A model generated the notes under the pieces. That model was given only the letters and a program-made list of their open reading frames with translations, had not been told where the DNA came from and ran no database searches. A program made the position numbers and the translations under genes. 64,000 bases of DNA from Amaricoccus sp047275745 (GTDB lineage Bacteria; Pseudomonadota; Alphaproteobacteria; Rhodobacterales; Rhodobacteraceae). The DNA lies in contig NZ_JBKQWU010000018.1 in the NCBI RefSeq assembly GCF_047275745.1, positions 16,831 through 80,830 on the forward strand, read 5' to 3'. Numbering within the stretch: position 1 is the stretch's first letter; every line of letters starts with the position of its first letter. Shown here piece after piece: positions 16,879 to 25,113 of the stretch.

Positions 16879-19719
16879 CTACTCGGCGGCTTCGGAATAG
16901 CTCTCGACCGGCGGACAGGAACAGATCAGGTTCCGGTCGCCGTGCACGTTGTCGACGCGATTGACCGGCGGCCAGTACTTGTCGACGCGGAAGGCGCCCG
17001 GGGGGAAACAGGCCTGCTCCCGGCTGTAGGGACGCTCCCATTCGCCCACCAGATCCTCGACCGTGTGAGGCGCGCGGGCGAGCGGATTGTCCTTCCGGTC
17101 CATCGCCCCGTCCTCGATCGCCTGGACCTCGGCCCGGATGCCGAGCATCGCCGCGATGAACCGGTCGAGCTCGGTCTTGGGCTCGCTCTCCGTGGGCTCG
17201 ATCATCAGCGTGCCCGCGACCGGCCAGCTCATCGTCGGCGCGTGGAAGCCGCAGTCGATCAGCCGTTTCGCGACATCGTCCACGCTCACCCCGGCGATTT
17301 CCTTCAGGGGCCGGGTATCGACGATGCATTCATGCGCCACCCGGCCATCGCGGGAGTAGAGGATCGGATAGGCTCCGGAGAGCCGCGTCGCGATGTAGTT
17401 CGCGTTCAGGATCGCGATCTTCGTCGCCTGCGTCAGGCCCTCCCCGCCCATCATCAGGCAATAGGCCCAGGAGATCACCAGAAGCGAGGGCGAGCCGTAT
17501 TCGCAGGCCGAGACCGCGCCCGCCCCGTCCGGCGCGCCGGGCAGATAGGGCGCGAGATGCGCCTTGACCCCGATCGGCCCCATGCCGGGACCGCCGCCGC
17601 CATGCGGGATGCAGAAGGTCTTGTGCAGGTTCAGGTGACTCACGTCCGAGCCGATGTCGCCCGGCCGGGCGAGCCCGACCATCGCGTTCATGTTGGCGCC
17701 GTCGAGATAGACCTGACCGCCCTGCGCGTGGGTGATCTCGCAGACCTCGCGCACCGTCTCCTCGAAGACGCCATGGGTCGAGGGATAGGTGATCATGCAG
17801 GCGGCGAGATTGGCCGCGTGCTTCTCCGCCTTGGCGCGGAAATCGGCGAGGTCGATATCGCCGTTCGCCGCCGAGGCGACCACGACGACCTTCATTCCCG
17901 CCATCTGCGCGCTCGCCGGATTGGTGCCGTGCGCAGAGGTCGGGATCAGGCAGATGTCGCGATGCCCCTCGCCCCGGGCGCGGTGGTAGGCCCGGATGGT
18001 GAGCAGCCCCGCGTATTCGCCCTGCGCGCCCGAGTTCGGCTGCATCGACATCGCATCGTAGCCGGTGATGGCGCAGAGCTTGGCGCCGAGATCGGTGATC
18101 ATCTCCGAATAGCCGAGCGTCTGGCTCTCGGGCGCGAAGGGATGGATATCGGCGAATTCGGGCCAGGAGAGCGGCATCATCTCGGCGGTCGCATTGAGCT
18201 TCATCGTGCAGGAGCCGAGCGGGATCATCGCCCGGTCGAGCGCGAGGTCACGGTCGGCGAGGCGGCGCATGTAGCGCGTCATCTCCGCCTCGGCCCGGTT
18301 CAGATGGAAGATCGGATGCGTCAGGTAGTCGCTTGTCCGGAGCAGGTTTTCCGGAAGCCGATATTCATGCGCCAAGCTCCCGTCGGCGATATCGCCGCCG
18401 AAGGCGCGCCAGACCGCCTCGGTATGCTCCGGCCGCGTGCGCTCGTCGAGCGCGATGCCGATCTTCGTGGTTCCGACCCGGCGCAGGTTGATCCCCTCGG
18501 CGACCGCGGCCCTGAGCACCAGTTCGCGACTTGGTCCGACCTCGACCGTCACCGTGTCGAAGAAGGTATCCTGATCGATCCGGAAGCCGAGACTCTCGAG
18601 CCCCTTCACCAGCCGGACCGTCTTGCGGTGGACCCGCTGGGCGATCGCCTTCAGCCCGTCCGGCCCGTGGAAGACCGCGTACATCGAGGCCATGACCGCG
18701 AGCAGCGCCTGCGCGGTGCAGATGTTCGAGGTCGCCTTCTCGCGGCGGATATGCTGTTCGCGCGTCTGCAGGCTCAGCCGGTAGGCACGGTTGCCGCGGG
18801 CGTCGATCGAGACGCCGACGAGGCGCCCCGGCATCATCCGCTTCAAGGCATCCGTCACCGCCATATAGGCGGCATGGGGCCCGCCGAAGCCGAGCGGCAC
18901 GCCAAAGCGCTGGGTCGAGCCGATCGCGATATCGGCCCCCATCTCGCCCGGCGGCCGCAGCAGCGTCAGCGCGAGCGGATCGGCCGCGACGCAGGCGAGC
19001 GCCGAGGCGGCGTGAAGCGCCGCGATCGGCTCGGCGAAGTCGTGGAAGTCGCCGTGAGTGCCGGGATACTGGAAGATCGCGCCGAAGACCTTCGACGGGT
19101 CGAGATCGCTGAACGGATCGCCGACGATCACCTCCCAGCCGAGCGGCTCGGCCCGGGTCCGGATCACGGCGATGGTCTGGGGATGGCACGCATGATCGAC
19201 GAAGAAGGCCGTCGCCTTCGACTTCGACCCGCGCTCGCAGAGCGCCATCGCCTCCGCGGCCGCCGTCGCCTCGTCGAGAAGCGAGGCATTGGCGACGTCG
19301 AGCCCGGTCAGGTCGCAGACCATGGTCTGGTAGTTGAGGAGCGCCTCCAGCCGGCCCTGGCTGATCTCCGGCTGGTACGGCGTATAGGCCGTGTACCAGG
19401 CCGGATTCTCCAGGATGTTCCGCTGGATGACGGGCGGCGTTACCGTTCCGTGATAGCCCTGCCCGATCAGGCTCGTCAGCACCTGATTGCGGCCCGCGAC
19501 ATCGCGCAGCCGCCGGAGCACCCCCTGTTCGCTGAGCGGCTTGCCCCATTGGAGCGGTTTTCGCTGACGGATGCTCCCCGGCACCGTCTGGTCGATCAGC
19601 GCCTCGACGCTCGGCACCCCGATCGTCGCGAGCATCTCGGCGATCTCCGCCGGGCTGGGCCCGATGTGCCGGCGGTTGGCGAAATCGTACGGGTGGTAGT
19701 CTGACTCACGAAACGGCAT
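16879..19719 (-). CDS. gcvP: Glycine dehydrogenase (decarboxylating), P-protein
   Basis: PLP-dependent decarboxylase of the glycine cleavage system, 946 residues, the full single-chain form. It transfers the aminomethyl group of glycine to the lipoyl arm of GcvH. N-terminal (RHIGPSPAEIAEMLATIG) and C-terminal PLP-fold halves are both present. The catalytic lysine is in HLNLHKTFCIPHGGGGPGMG at about residue 700. It lies 9 bp after gcvH and is the last gene of gcvTHP. Confidence 0.98.
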   Translation of the reverse strand: MPFRESDYHPYDFANRRHIGPSPAEIAEMLATIGVPSVEALIDQTVPGSIRQRKPLQWGKPLSEQGVLRRLRDVAGRNQVLTSLIGQGYHGTVTPPVIQRNILENPAWYTAYTPYQPEISQGRLEALLNYQTMVCDLTGLDVANASLLDEATAAAEAMALCERGSKSKATAFFVDHACHPQTIAVIRTRAEPLGWEVIVGDPFSDLDPSKVFGAIFQYPGTHGDFHDFAEPIAALHAASALACVAADPLALTLLRPPGEMGADIAIGSTQRFGVPLGFGGPHAAYMAVTDALKRMMPGRLVGVSIDARGNRAYRLSLQTREQHIRREKATSNICTAQALLAVMASMYAVFHGPDGLKAIAQRVHRKTVRLVKGLESLGFRIDQDTFFDTVTVEVGPSRELVLRAAVAEGINLRRVGTTKIGIALDERTRPEHTEAVWRAFGGDIADGSLAHEYRLPENLLRTSDYLTHPIFHLNRAEAEMTRYMRRLADRDLALDRAMIPLGSCTMKLNATAEMMPLSWPEFADIHPFAPESQTLGYSEMITDLGAKLCAITGYDAMSMQPNSGAQGEYAGLLTIRAYHRARGEGHRDICLIPTSAHGTNPASAQMAGMKVVVVASAANGDIDLADFRAKAEKHAANLAACMITYPSTHGVFEETVREVCEITHAQGGQVYLDGANMNAMVGLARPGDIGSDVSHLNLHKTFCIPHGGGGPGMGPIGVKAHLAPYLPGAPDGAGAVSACEYGSPSLLVISWAYCLMMGGEGLTQATKIAILNANYIATRLSGAYPILYSRDGRVAHECIVDTRPLKEIAGVSVDDVAKRLIDCGFHAPTMSWPVAGTLMIEPTESEPKTELDRFIAAMLGIRAEVQAIEDGAMDRKDNPLARAPHTVEDLVGEWERPYSREQACFPPGAFRVDKYWPPVNRVDNVHGDRNLICSCPPVESYSEAAE

Positions 19720-19728
19720 GACGCCCCC

Positions 19729-20091
19729 TCAGGCGATGTATTCTTGGTAGGCTTCCTCGTCCATCAGCGAGTCGAGATCGCCCGCGTCGGCGAGGGTCAT
19801 CTTGAAGAACCAGCCGTTCTCCATCGGATCGTCGTTGACGAGCGCCGGATTGGCCACGATCGCGGTGTTCACCTCGGTGATCACGCCGTCGAGCGGCGCG
19901 GAAATGTCGCTCGCCGCCTTCACGCTCTCGATCGTCACCACTTCGTCGCCCTTGATGACGCTGGCGCCCTCCTCGGGAAGCTCGATGAAGACGAGATCGC
20001 CCAGCTGCTCGGTGGCGTGCTGGGTGATCCCGACGGTCACCTCCTCGCCGTCCTGGCGCAGCCACTCGTGCTCCTCGGTGAATTTCAGCAT
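19729..20091 (-). CDS. gcvH: Glycine cleavage system H protein
   Basis: Lipoyl carrier protein shuttling the aminomethyl intermediate between P-, T- and L-proteins, 120 residues. The start at 20091 has a GGAGA site six bases upstream and gives the family N-terminus (MLKFTEEHEWLR). The lipoylated lysine is Lys58 in ESVKAAS. The C-terminus GWFFKMTLADAGDLDSLMDE is typical. It is positioned 21 bp after gcvT. Confidence 0.98.
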   Translation of the reverse strand: MLKFTEEHEWLRQDGEEVTVGITQHATEQLGDLVFIELPEEGASVIKGDEVVTIESVKAASDISAPLDGVITEVNTAIVANPALVNDDPMENGWFFKMTLADAGDLDSLMDEEAYQEYIA

Positions 20092-20112
20092 GCGTGTCTC
20101 CATCTGGGGGGC

Positions 20113-21297
20113 TCAGCCCCGTTTGTAACCCGGCGTGACGAAAGGAAGCGCGGAAACCGCGACCGGCAAGCGTTTCCCGCGCAGGATCGCCGCCAGCTCG
20201 GTTCCGGGCTCGGCGAGGCGGGTCGGCACGTAGCCCATCGCGACGGGCGCGTTCAGGCTCGGGCCGAAGCCGCCGGAGGTGATCCGGCCCACGACCTCCT
20301 CGCCCTCGGTGATCTCCACGCTCTCGCGCATCGGCGCCCGGCCCTCCGGCCGCAGCCCGACGCGGCGCCGCGCGGCGCCGGTGGCGAATTCGCCGAGCAC
20401 TCGCTCCGCGCCGGGGAAACCGCCCGCCCGCGCGCCGCCCGTGCGGCGTGCCGGCTGGATCGCCCATTCGAGCGCGGCCTCGACCGGCGTGGTCTCCCGG
20501 TCGATGTCGTGGCCATAGAGGCAGAGCCCCGCCTCGAGCCGCAGCGAGTCACGCGCGCCAAGCCCGATCGGCAGCACGCCCTCCTGGGCGAGCAGCGCCT
20601 CGGCGAGCGCGACGGCCGCGCCGGTGGGCACGGAGATCTCGAACCCGTCCTCGCCGGTGTAACCCGAGCGGGAGACGATGGTCTCCGTACCGGCGAGCGC
20701 CCCCGTCAGCGTGACCCCGCGGACGTCCATGAAGCGCATCGCCGCGACCTCGGGCGCCAGCGCGGCCAGCGCGGCCTCCGCCGTCGGCCCCTGCAGGGCC
20801 AGGAGCGCGCGGTCGAGCGGCTCGATCTCGCAGCTCTCGCCCAGACCCGCCTCCATGAGCGCCGCGTCCGCCGCCTTGCAGGCCGCGTTGACGACGACGA
20901 AGAGGTGGTCGCCGCAGTTGGCGAACATGAGATCGTCCTCGATCCCGCCCGCGTCGTTGGTGAAGAGACCGTAGCGCTGGCGGCCCGGCTTGAGCCCGAG
21001 CGCGTCGACCGGCACCAGCGCCTCGAAGGCCCGGGCGGCATCGGCGAGATCGCCCGATTTCGGACGCAGGGCGAACTGGCCCATGTGACTCACGTCGAAA
21101 AGCCCCGCCGCCTCGCGTGTATGGAGGTGCTCCTTCAGGATTCCCGCCGGGAACTGCACCGGCATCTCGTAGCCGGCGAAAGGCACCATCCGACCGCCGA
21201 GCGACACGTTGAGCTCATGCAGCGGCGTGCGCGCCGCGGTTTCGGATTCCGTCTCGGGTCGGGTCCCGGATTCGTTCAAGGTCTGTTCGCCGGACAT
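20113..21297 (-). CDS. gcvT: Aminomethyltransferase, glycine cleavage T-protein
   Basis: Tetrahydrofolate-dependent aminomethyltransferase releasing ammonia and forming 5,10-methylene-THF, 394 residues. An N-terminal tail of about 24 residues rich in Glu/Thr precedes the family start (TPLHELNVSLGGRMVPFAGY). FDVSHMGQ, SRSGYTGEDGFEISVP and LEAGLCLYGHDID are folate/T-protein motifs. It is the first gene after the glycine riboswitch, with a GAGGAG site before its ATG. Confidence 0.97.
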   Translation of the reverse strand: MSGEQTLNESGTRPETESETAARTPLHELNVSLGGRMVPFAGYEMPVQFPAGILKEHLHTREAAGLFDVSHMGQFALRPKSGDLADAARAFEALVPVDALGLKPGRQRYGLFTNDAGGIEDDLMFANCGDHLFVVVNAACKAADAALMEAGLGESCEIEPLDRALLALQGPTAEAALAALAPEVAAMRFMDVRGVTLTGALAGTETIVSRSGYTGEDGFEISVPTGAAVALAEALLAQEGVLPIGLGARDSLRLEAGLCLYGHDIDRETTPVEAALEWAIQPARRTGGARAGGFPGAERVLGEFATGAARRRVGLRPEGRAPMRESVEITEGEEVVGRITSGGFGPSLNAPVAMGYVPTRLAEPGTELAAILRGKRLPVAVSALPFVTPGYKRG

Positions 21298-21342
21298 CGC
21301 GTCTCCTCAAGGTCGAGCGCGCAGGTCCAGCGCGCCCATGTC

Positions 21343-21359
21343 CCGGGGGCCTGCCCCGG
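21343..21359 (-). other. Hairpin in the gcvT leader, possible expression platform
   Basis: Between the riboswitch aptamer and the gcvT ribosome site a 6-bp stem CCGGGG/CCCCGG closes a 5-base loop. A second dyad (GCGCGC with a 7-base loop, around 21316-21335) sits just before the GAGGAG site. These are candidates for the switching or ribosome-site sequestering element; no T-tract terminator is visible, which favours control of translation. Confidence 0.35.
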
Positions 21360-21370
21360 CGGGCGCGATC

Positions 21371-21470
21371 GCGCCTCTCTCCAGAGTTTGGTGCCGGCGG
21401 TACCCTTTGCCTGAGAGTTTCCGGGGCGGTTGCTCCTTCGGCACGGCCTCGACCGCTTCTCCCGGTCCGG
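21371..21470 (-). ncRNA. Glycine riboswitch (single aptamer with vestigial second aptamer)
   Basis: Reading the minus strand, GGGAGA (21463-21458), GCCGAAGGAGCAA (21442-21430) and ACTCTCAGGCAAAGGGTACC (21418-21399) are the conserved blocks of a glycine aptamer in correct order. Then CTCTGGAGAGAGGCGC (21386-21371) looks like the opening of a second aptamer. The second CCGAAGG and CTCAGGCA blocks are absent, so this looks like a singlet riboswitch with a 3' ghost aptamer. It precedes gcvT by about 75 bp and should couple gcvTHP expression to glycine. Confidence 0.93.
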
Positions 21471-21478
21471 CGAATACG

Positions 21479-21507
21479 ACCTTAGTGTCGGGGCGATGAG
21501 GGCGCAA
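21479..21507 (-). promoter_or_regulatory. Candidate promoter of the riboswitch-gcvTHP transcript
   Basis: On the minus strand TTGCGC (21507-21502) and TAAGGT (21484-21479) are separated by 17 bases. The predicted start, near 21472, falls immediately before the riboswitch. It lies in the 40 bp after the upstream gene. Confidence 0.5.
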
Positions 21508-21520
21508 TCGGGAATGCGCT

Positions 21521-24205
21521 TCAGAGTCGCAGCCGAGTCATCGTAACGTCCGGCTCGTCCGCCATCGACTCCGCCGTGAAGCCGAGCGAGGCGATGAGCC
21601 GCTGCATGCCGCGGTTCTGCGCGAAAACCATGCCCTCAAGCCACTCCAGCCCTTCCGCGCGCGCGTATTCGATCAGGATCGTCATCAGCGCCCGGCCCAG
21701 CCCGCGCCCGCTCATGTCGCTCCGGACCAGCAGTGCGTATTCCGCCGAGCGCTTGTCGGGATCACAGCTCAGCCGCGACACCCCGGCCATCTCCCCCGAG
21801 GGCGCAATGGCGATGAAGGCCATCTCGCGGTCGTAGTCGAGCTGGGTCTGGCGCAGGTCATGCGTCTGGCTGAACGACCGGCGGGGTGCCAGGAACCGCA
21901 TCCGGATATCCTCGGCCGAGAGATGCGCGTGGAAATCCGGGTAGAGCGTCGCATCGACCGGAAGAATGGGCCGGAGCAGATAGGTCCCGCCCTTGAGCGT
22001 GACTTCGCGCCGCCAGCCCGACGGATACGGCCGGATCGCGAGGTCCGGATTCGGCCCCCGGCGGTCGAGATCCTCCGGGTCTATCTCGATACGCGCGTCG
22101 AGCGCCGTCACCCCCTCGGCATTCGCCAGCAGCGGGTTCACGTCGAGCGCCCTGAGACAGGGAAAATCCTCGATCAGATGCGAGAGCGCGATCAGCGCGC
22201 CCTGGATCGCGGGGAAGTTCGCGGGCGCGATCCCACGCACCCCTTCGAGGAGCCGCGAGATGCGCGTCTGCGAGATGAGATCGGCGGCGAGGCCCGCGTC
22301 GAGCGGCGGCAGCGCGATCGCCGTGTCGCGCACGACCGCGACCGTGAGCCCGCCCGCCCCGAAGAGGATGACCGGACCGAAGACCGGATCGTGCGAGACG
22401 CCGAGGATGAGCTCGTGCGAGCCCGCGCGATAGATCATAGGCTGCAGCGCGAAGCCTGCGAGCGTGGCGTCGGGCCGGCCCTGGCGCAGCCGGTCGGAGA
22501 TGCCCTCGGCCGCCGCCACCGCCTCGGCCGGGGTCGCGATCCCGAGCACCACGCCGCCGATCTCGAACTTGTGGGAGATCTGATGCGAGATCACCTTGAT
22601 CACGATTTTCGGGCTTTCCCGCAGCAGCGCCTCGGCGATGCCGCGCACGGAGACGACATCACGGGCGACGCGCGTCGTGGGCGTCGGGATGCCGTAGGCT
22701 GCGATGACCGCCTTCGCCTCGGGCTCCGTCAGCATCCGCCGCCCTTCGCCCGCCGCCTTGGTGATCACCGTCAGCGCGCGCGAATAGGCGCCGTCCGGCG
22801 TCGCGCGCTGCGCCTGCTCGGCCTCGCGGTCGGGGACCCGCAGCACCGCCGCCTGCGCCTTGCCCCAGTTCGTGAGATGCGACACCGCCGCCGCCGCCCC
22901 GCCGGGATTGTTGTAGGACGCGACCCCGGCGGCGCGCAGGATGCCCCGACCCTGCGCCGCCATCGCGCCGCCGAGCCAGCAGGCGATCACCGGTTTGCCC
23001 CCGATCATCCCCCGCGTGACACCGCCCGCCAGCGCGTCGGCCACATCCAGCGAGGAGACCAGACCGGACGGCGTATTCATCGCCATCACGACATCGACGC
23101 CCGGATCGGCGGCGACCGCCTCGATCGTCCCGAGATAGTCCTCCGGCGAGGCATCGGCGTTGATATCGGCCGGGTTCGATTCGCTCCAGTCGCGGCCGAC
23201 CCGGCCGCCGATCGACTCGATCGTCCCGGGGTCGAAAGTCGCGAGCTGCCCCGCGACCTCGCTCAGCCGATCGACCGCGAGCACACCGGCGGCGCCGCTG
23301 TTGGTCACGACCGCGAGCCGCGCCCGGTTCAGCGGCCGAAAGCGCGCCACGGTCTCCGCCGCGGCGAACATCTCGGCGAGCCCGCCCACCCGCAGGATGC
23401 CGGAACGGCGCAGCGCGGCCTCCACGACCAGGTCCGCGCCCGAGAGCTCGCCGGTATGCGTCGCCGCGGCCCGCGCCGCCGCCGCGCTCCGCCCGGCCTT
23501 GATCGCGATCACCGGCTTCAGCCGCGAGACCGCGCGCGCCGCCGAAAGGAACTTGCGCGGCGCGGGAATGCTCTCGAGATAGATGAGGATCGCGCGCGTA
23601 TGTCCGTCGGCCGCGATGAGGTCGAGGTAATCTCCGATATCCACATCGGCCATTTCGCCGAGCGTCACGAATTGCGAGAAGCCGATCCCGTGCTCCGCCG
23701 CCCGTTCGAGCAGCGAGAAGCCGAGCGACGCCGACTGCGTCAGCAGCGCGATCCGGCCCTCCGTCGCATCCATGTGCGCCGTGCTCGCATTGAGCCGCGC
23801 GGCAGGCACGATCAGCCCGCCGCTCGACGGCCCGATCACGCGCAGGAGATAGGGCCGCGCGGCGTCGAGCATCCGCTGGCGCTGCTCGGGCGTGAATTTC
23901 CCCGCCGTCACGACGGCGATCCGCCCGCCCCGCGCGCCCAGTTCGGCGATCAGCCCCGGCACCGTCTCCGGCGGTGTGGTGATCACCGCGATATCCGGCA
24001 CTCCGGGCAGCGCGGCCAGATCGGGGAAGCATGGCAGGCCCATGATCTCGGTCCGCCCGGCATCGACGGGCCAGATGCCTCCGGAGAACTCGTTCCTCAG
24101 GATGTTCTCGAGAACCACCCCGACGATGGAAGCGGCCTCGTCGCCCGCGCCGATCACGGCGACCGAGCGCGGCATCAGGGCGGGATCGAGGTTACGGACG
24201 GTCAA
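21521..24205 (-). CDS. Bifunctional acyl-CoA ligase (NDP-forming)-like / GNAT acetyltransferase
   Basis: 894 residues. Domain order: CoA-binding Rossmann domain (PRSVAVIGAGDEAASIVG), succinyl-CoA-synthetase-like domain (residues about 140-460), ATP-grasp domain (about 470-690), then a C-terminal GNAT domain (about 725-894, with VRSDMSGRGLGRALMTILIE). This is the layout of Pat/PatZ-type protein lysine acetyltransferases, some of which inactivate acetyl-CoA synthetase. The ligase histidine position looks intact (RAAATHTGELSGAD), so ligase activity may be retained. The start is probably TTG at 24205, since homologues begin with a similar MTxRNLD; an ATG ten codons in is the alternative. Confidence 0.88.
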   Translation of the reverse strand: MTVRNLDPALMPRSVAVIGAGDEAASIVGVVLENILRNEFSGGIWPVDAGRTEIMGLPCFPDLAALPGVPDIAVITTPPETVPGLIAELGARGGRIAVVTAGKFTPEQRQRMLDAARPYLLRVIGPSSGGLIVPAARLNASTAHMDATEGRIALLTQSASLGFSLLERAAEHGIGFSQFVTLGEMADVDIGDYLDLIAADGHTRAILIYLESIPAPRKFLSAARAVSRLKPVIAIKAGRSAAAARAAATHTGELSGADLVVEAALRRSGILRVGGLAEMFAAAETVARFRPLNRARLAVVTNSGAAGVLAVDRLSEVAGQLATFDPGTIESIGGRVGRDWSESNPADINADASPEDYLGTIEAVAADPGVDVVMAMNTPSGLVSSLDVADALAGGVTRGMIGGKPVIACWLGGAMAAQGRGILRAAGVASYNNPGGAAAAVSHLTNWGKAQAAVLRVPDREAEQAQRATPDGAYSRALTVITKAAGEGRRMLTEPEAKAVIAAYGIPTPTTRVARDVVSVRGIAEALLRESPKIVIKVISHQISHKFEIGGVVLGIATPAEAVAAAEGISDRLRQGRPDATLAGFALQPMIYRAGSHELILGVSHDPVFGPVILFGAGGLTVAVVRDTAIALPPLDAGLAADLISQTRISRLLEGVRGIAPANFPAIQGALIALSHLIEDFPCLRALDVNPLLANAEGVTALDARIEIDPEDLDRRGPNPDLAIRPYPSGWRREVTLKGGTYLLRPILPVDATLYPDFHAHLSAEDIRMRFLAPRRSFSQTHDLRQTQLDYDREMAFIAIAPSGEMAGVSRLSCDPDKRSAEYALLVRSDMSGRGLGRALMTILIEYARAEGLEWLEGMVFAQNRGMQRLIASLGFTAESMADEPDVTMTRLRL

Positions 24206-24366
24206 GGCAGGTCCCGGGTCAGGGCGGAGAAGATTCCGCCGCCGGGATCATATGCCACCCGGCGCCGAAGGGCAGGCGTCTTTTTGCCCGCCCCCGGCCT
24301 TTTCCATCGCCCGGCGGATCGTGTTAAAGACAGATCCTCCGGAAAGACCCGGAGCGGAGAACGGCG

Positions 24367-25113
24367 ATGAACAGGGCGCTCAGGCTCGGACGGTTCGCGG
24401 GCATCGATGTCCATCTGCACTGGACCTTCGCCCTCCTGATCGGCTGGGTGGGCTATGTCTCGTGGCAACGCACCGGCACCGTCGCCGGCGCCGTGGATGG
24501 CGTCGTGCTCGTGCTCGGGCTCTTTCTCTGCGTGCTCCTGCACGAGTACGGCCACGCCCTGACCGCGCGCCGGTTCGGGATCGGCACCCGGCGCATCACC
24601 CTTCTGCCGATCGGGGGCGTGGCGTTGCTCGAATCGATCCCGAAACGTCCGCTGGAGGAAATCGCGATCGCCTTCGCCGGCCCCGCGGTCAATATCGTCA
24701 TCGCCGTCCTGCTCTACGCCTGGCTCTCCGCCGGCCTGCCGCCGGGCGCGGGGTTCGTTCCGATCATGCTCCAGGCCAACCTCGCGCTCGCGATCTTCAA
24801 TCTCATCCCGGCCTTTCCGATGGACGGCGGACGCGTGCTGCGCGCGTTGATCTGGACCCGGGCGCCGATCGCGCGGGCGACCTGGATCGCGGCCTGGGTC
24901 GGGCGCGTGATCGCGGTCGGTTTCGCGATCTATGGGGTGATGACCCGGAACCCGATCATCGTGCTCATCGCCGCCTTCGTCTGGTTCGCGGCCGGGGCCG
25001 AGGCCCGCGCGGTCGCCGAACGCGAGCGCCGCGCGGCGCTTCGCCGCGCCGAGCGGGCGGCGGCGCGGGCCGTGGCCGCCGGCAGCCTTCCCCCCGGTTC
25101 GGAGATCCTCTGA
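24367..25113 (+). CDS. Site-2 protease family (M50) membrane metalloprotease
   Basis: 248 residues with several hydrophobic segments. The zinc site is HEYGH (His59, Glu60, His63), and the third ligand is in NLIPAFPMDGGRVLRA (Asp155). The protein lacks PDZ and CBS domains and ends in an Ala/Arg-rich helix, so it is the short intramembrane-protease type. Substrate unknown. A GGAGA site precedes the ATG. Its stop overlaps the nnrD start by one base (TGATG), indicating co-expression. Confidence 0.9.
   Translation: MNRALRLGRFAGIDVHLHWTFALLIGWVGYVSWQRTGTVAGAVDGVVLVLGLFLCVLLHEYGHALTARRFGIGTRRITLLPIGGVALLESIPKRPLEEIAIAFAGPAVNIVIAVLLYAWLSAGLPPGAGFVPIMLQANLALAIFNLIPAFPMDGGRVLRALIWTRAPIARATWIAAWVGRVIAVGFAIYGVMTRNPIIVLIAAFVWFAAGAEARAVAERERRAALRRAERAAARAVAAGSLPPGSEIL

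Noticed and set aside
16645..19704. 1019-codon plus-strand frame antisense to gcvP
   Set aside because: Shadow of gcvP; composition is Arg/Asp/His/Gly-rich and no family resemblance is seen. The same applies to the long antisense frames over nuoL/nuoM, pyc and the oxoprolinase gene.
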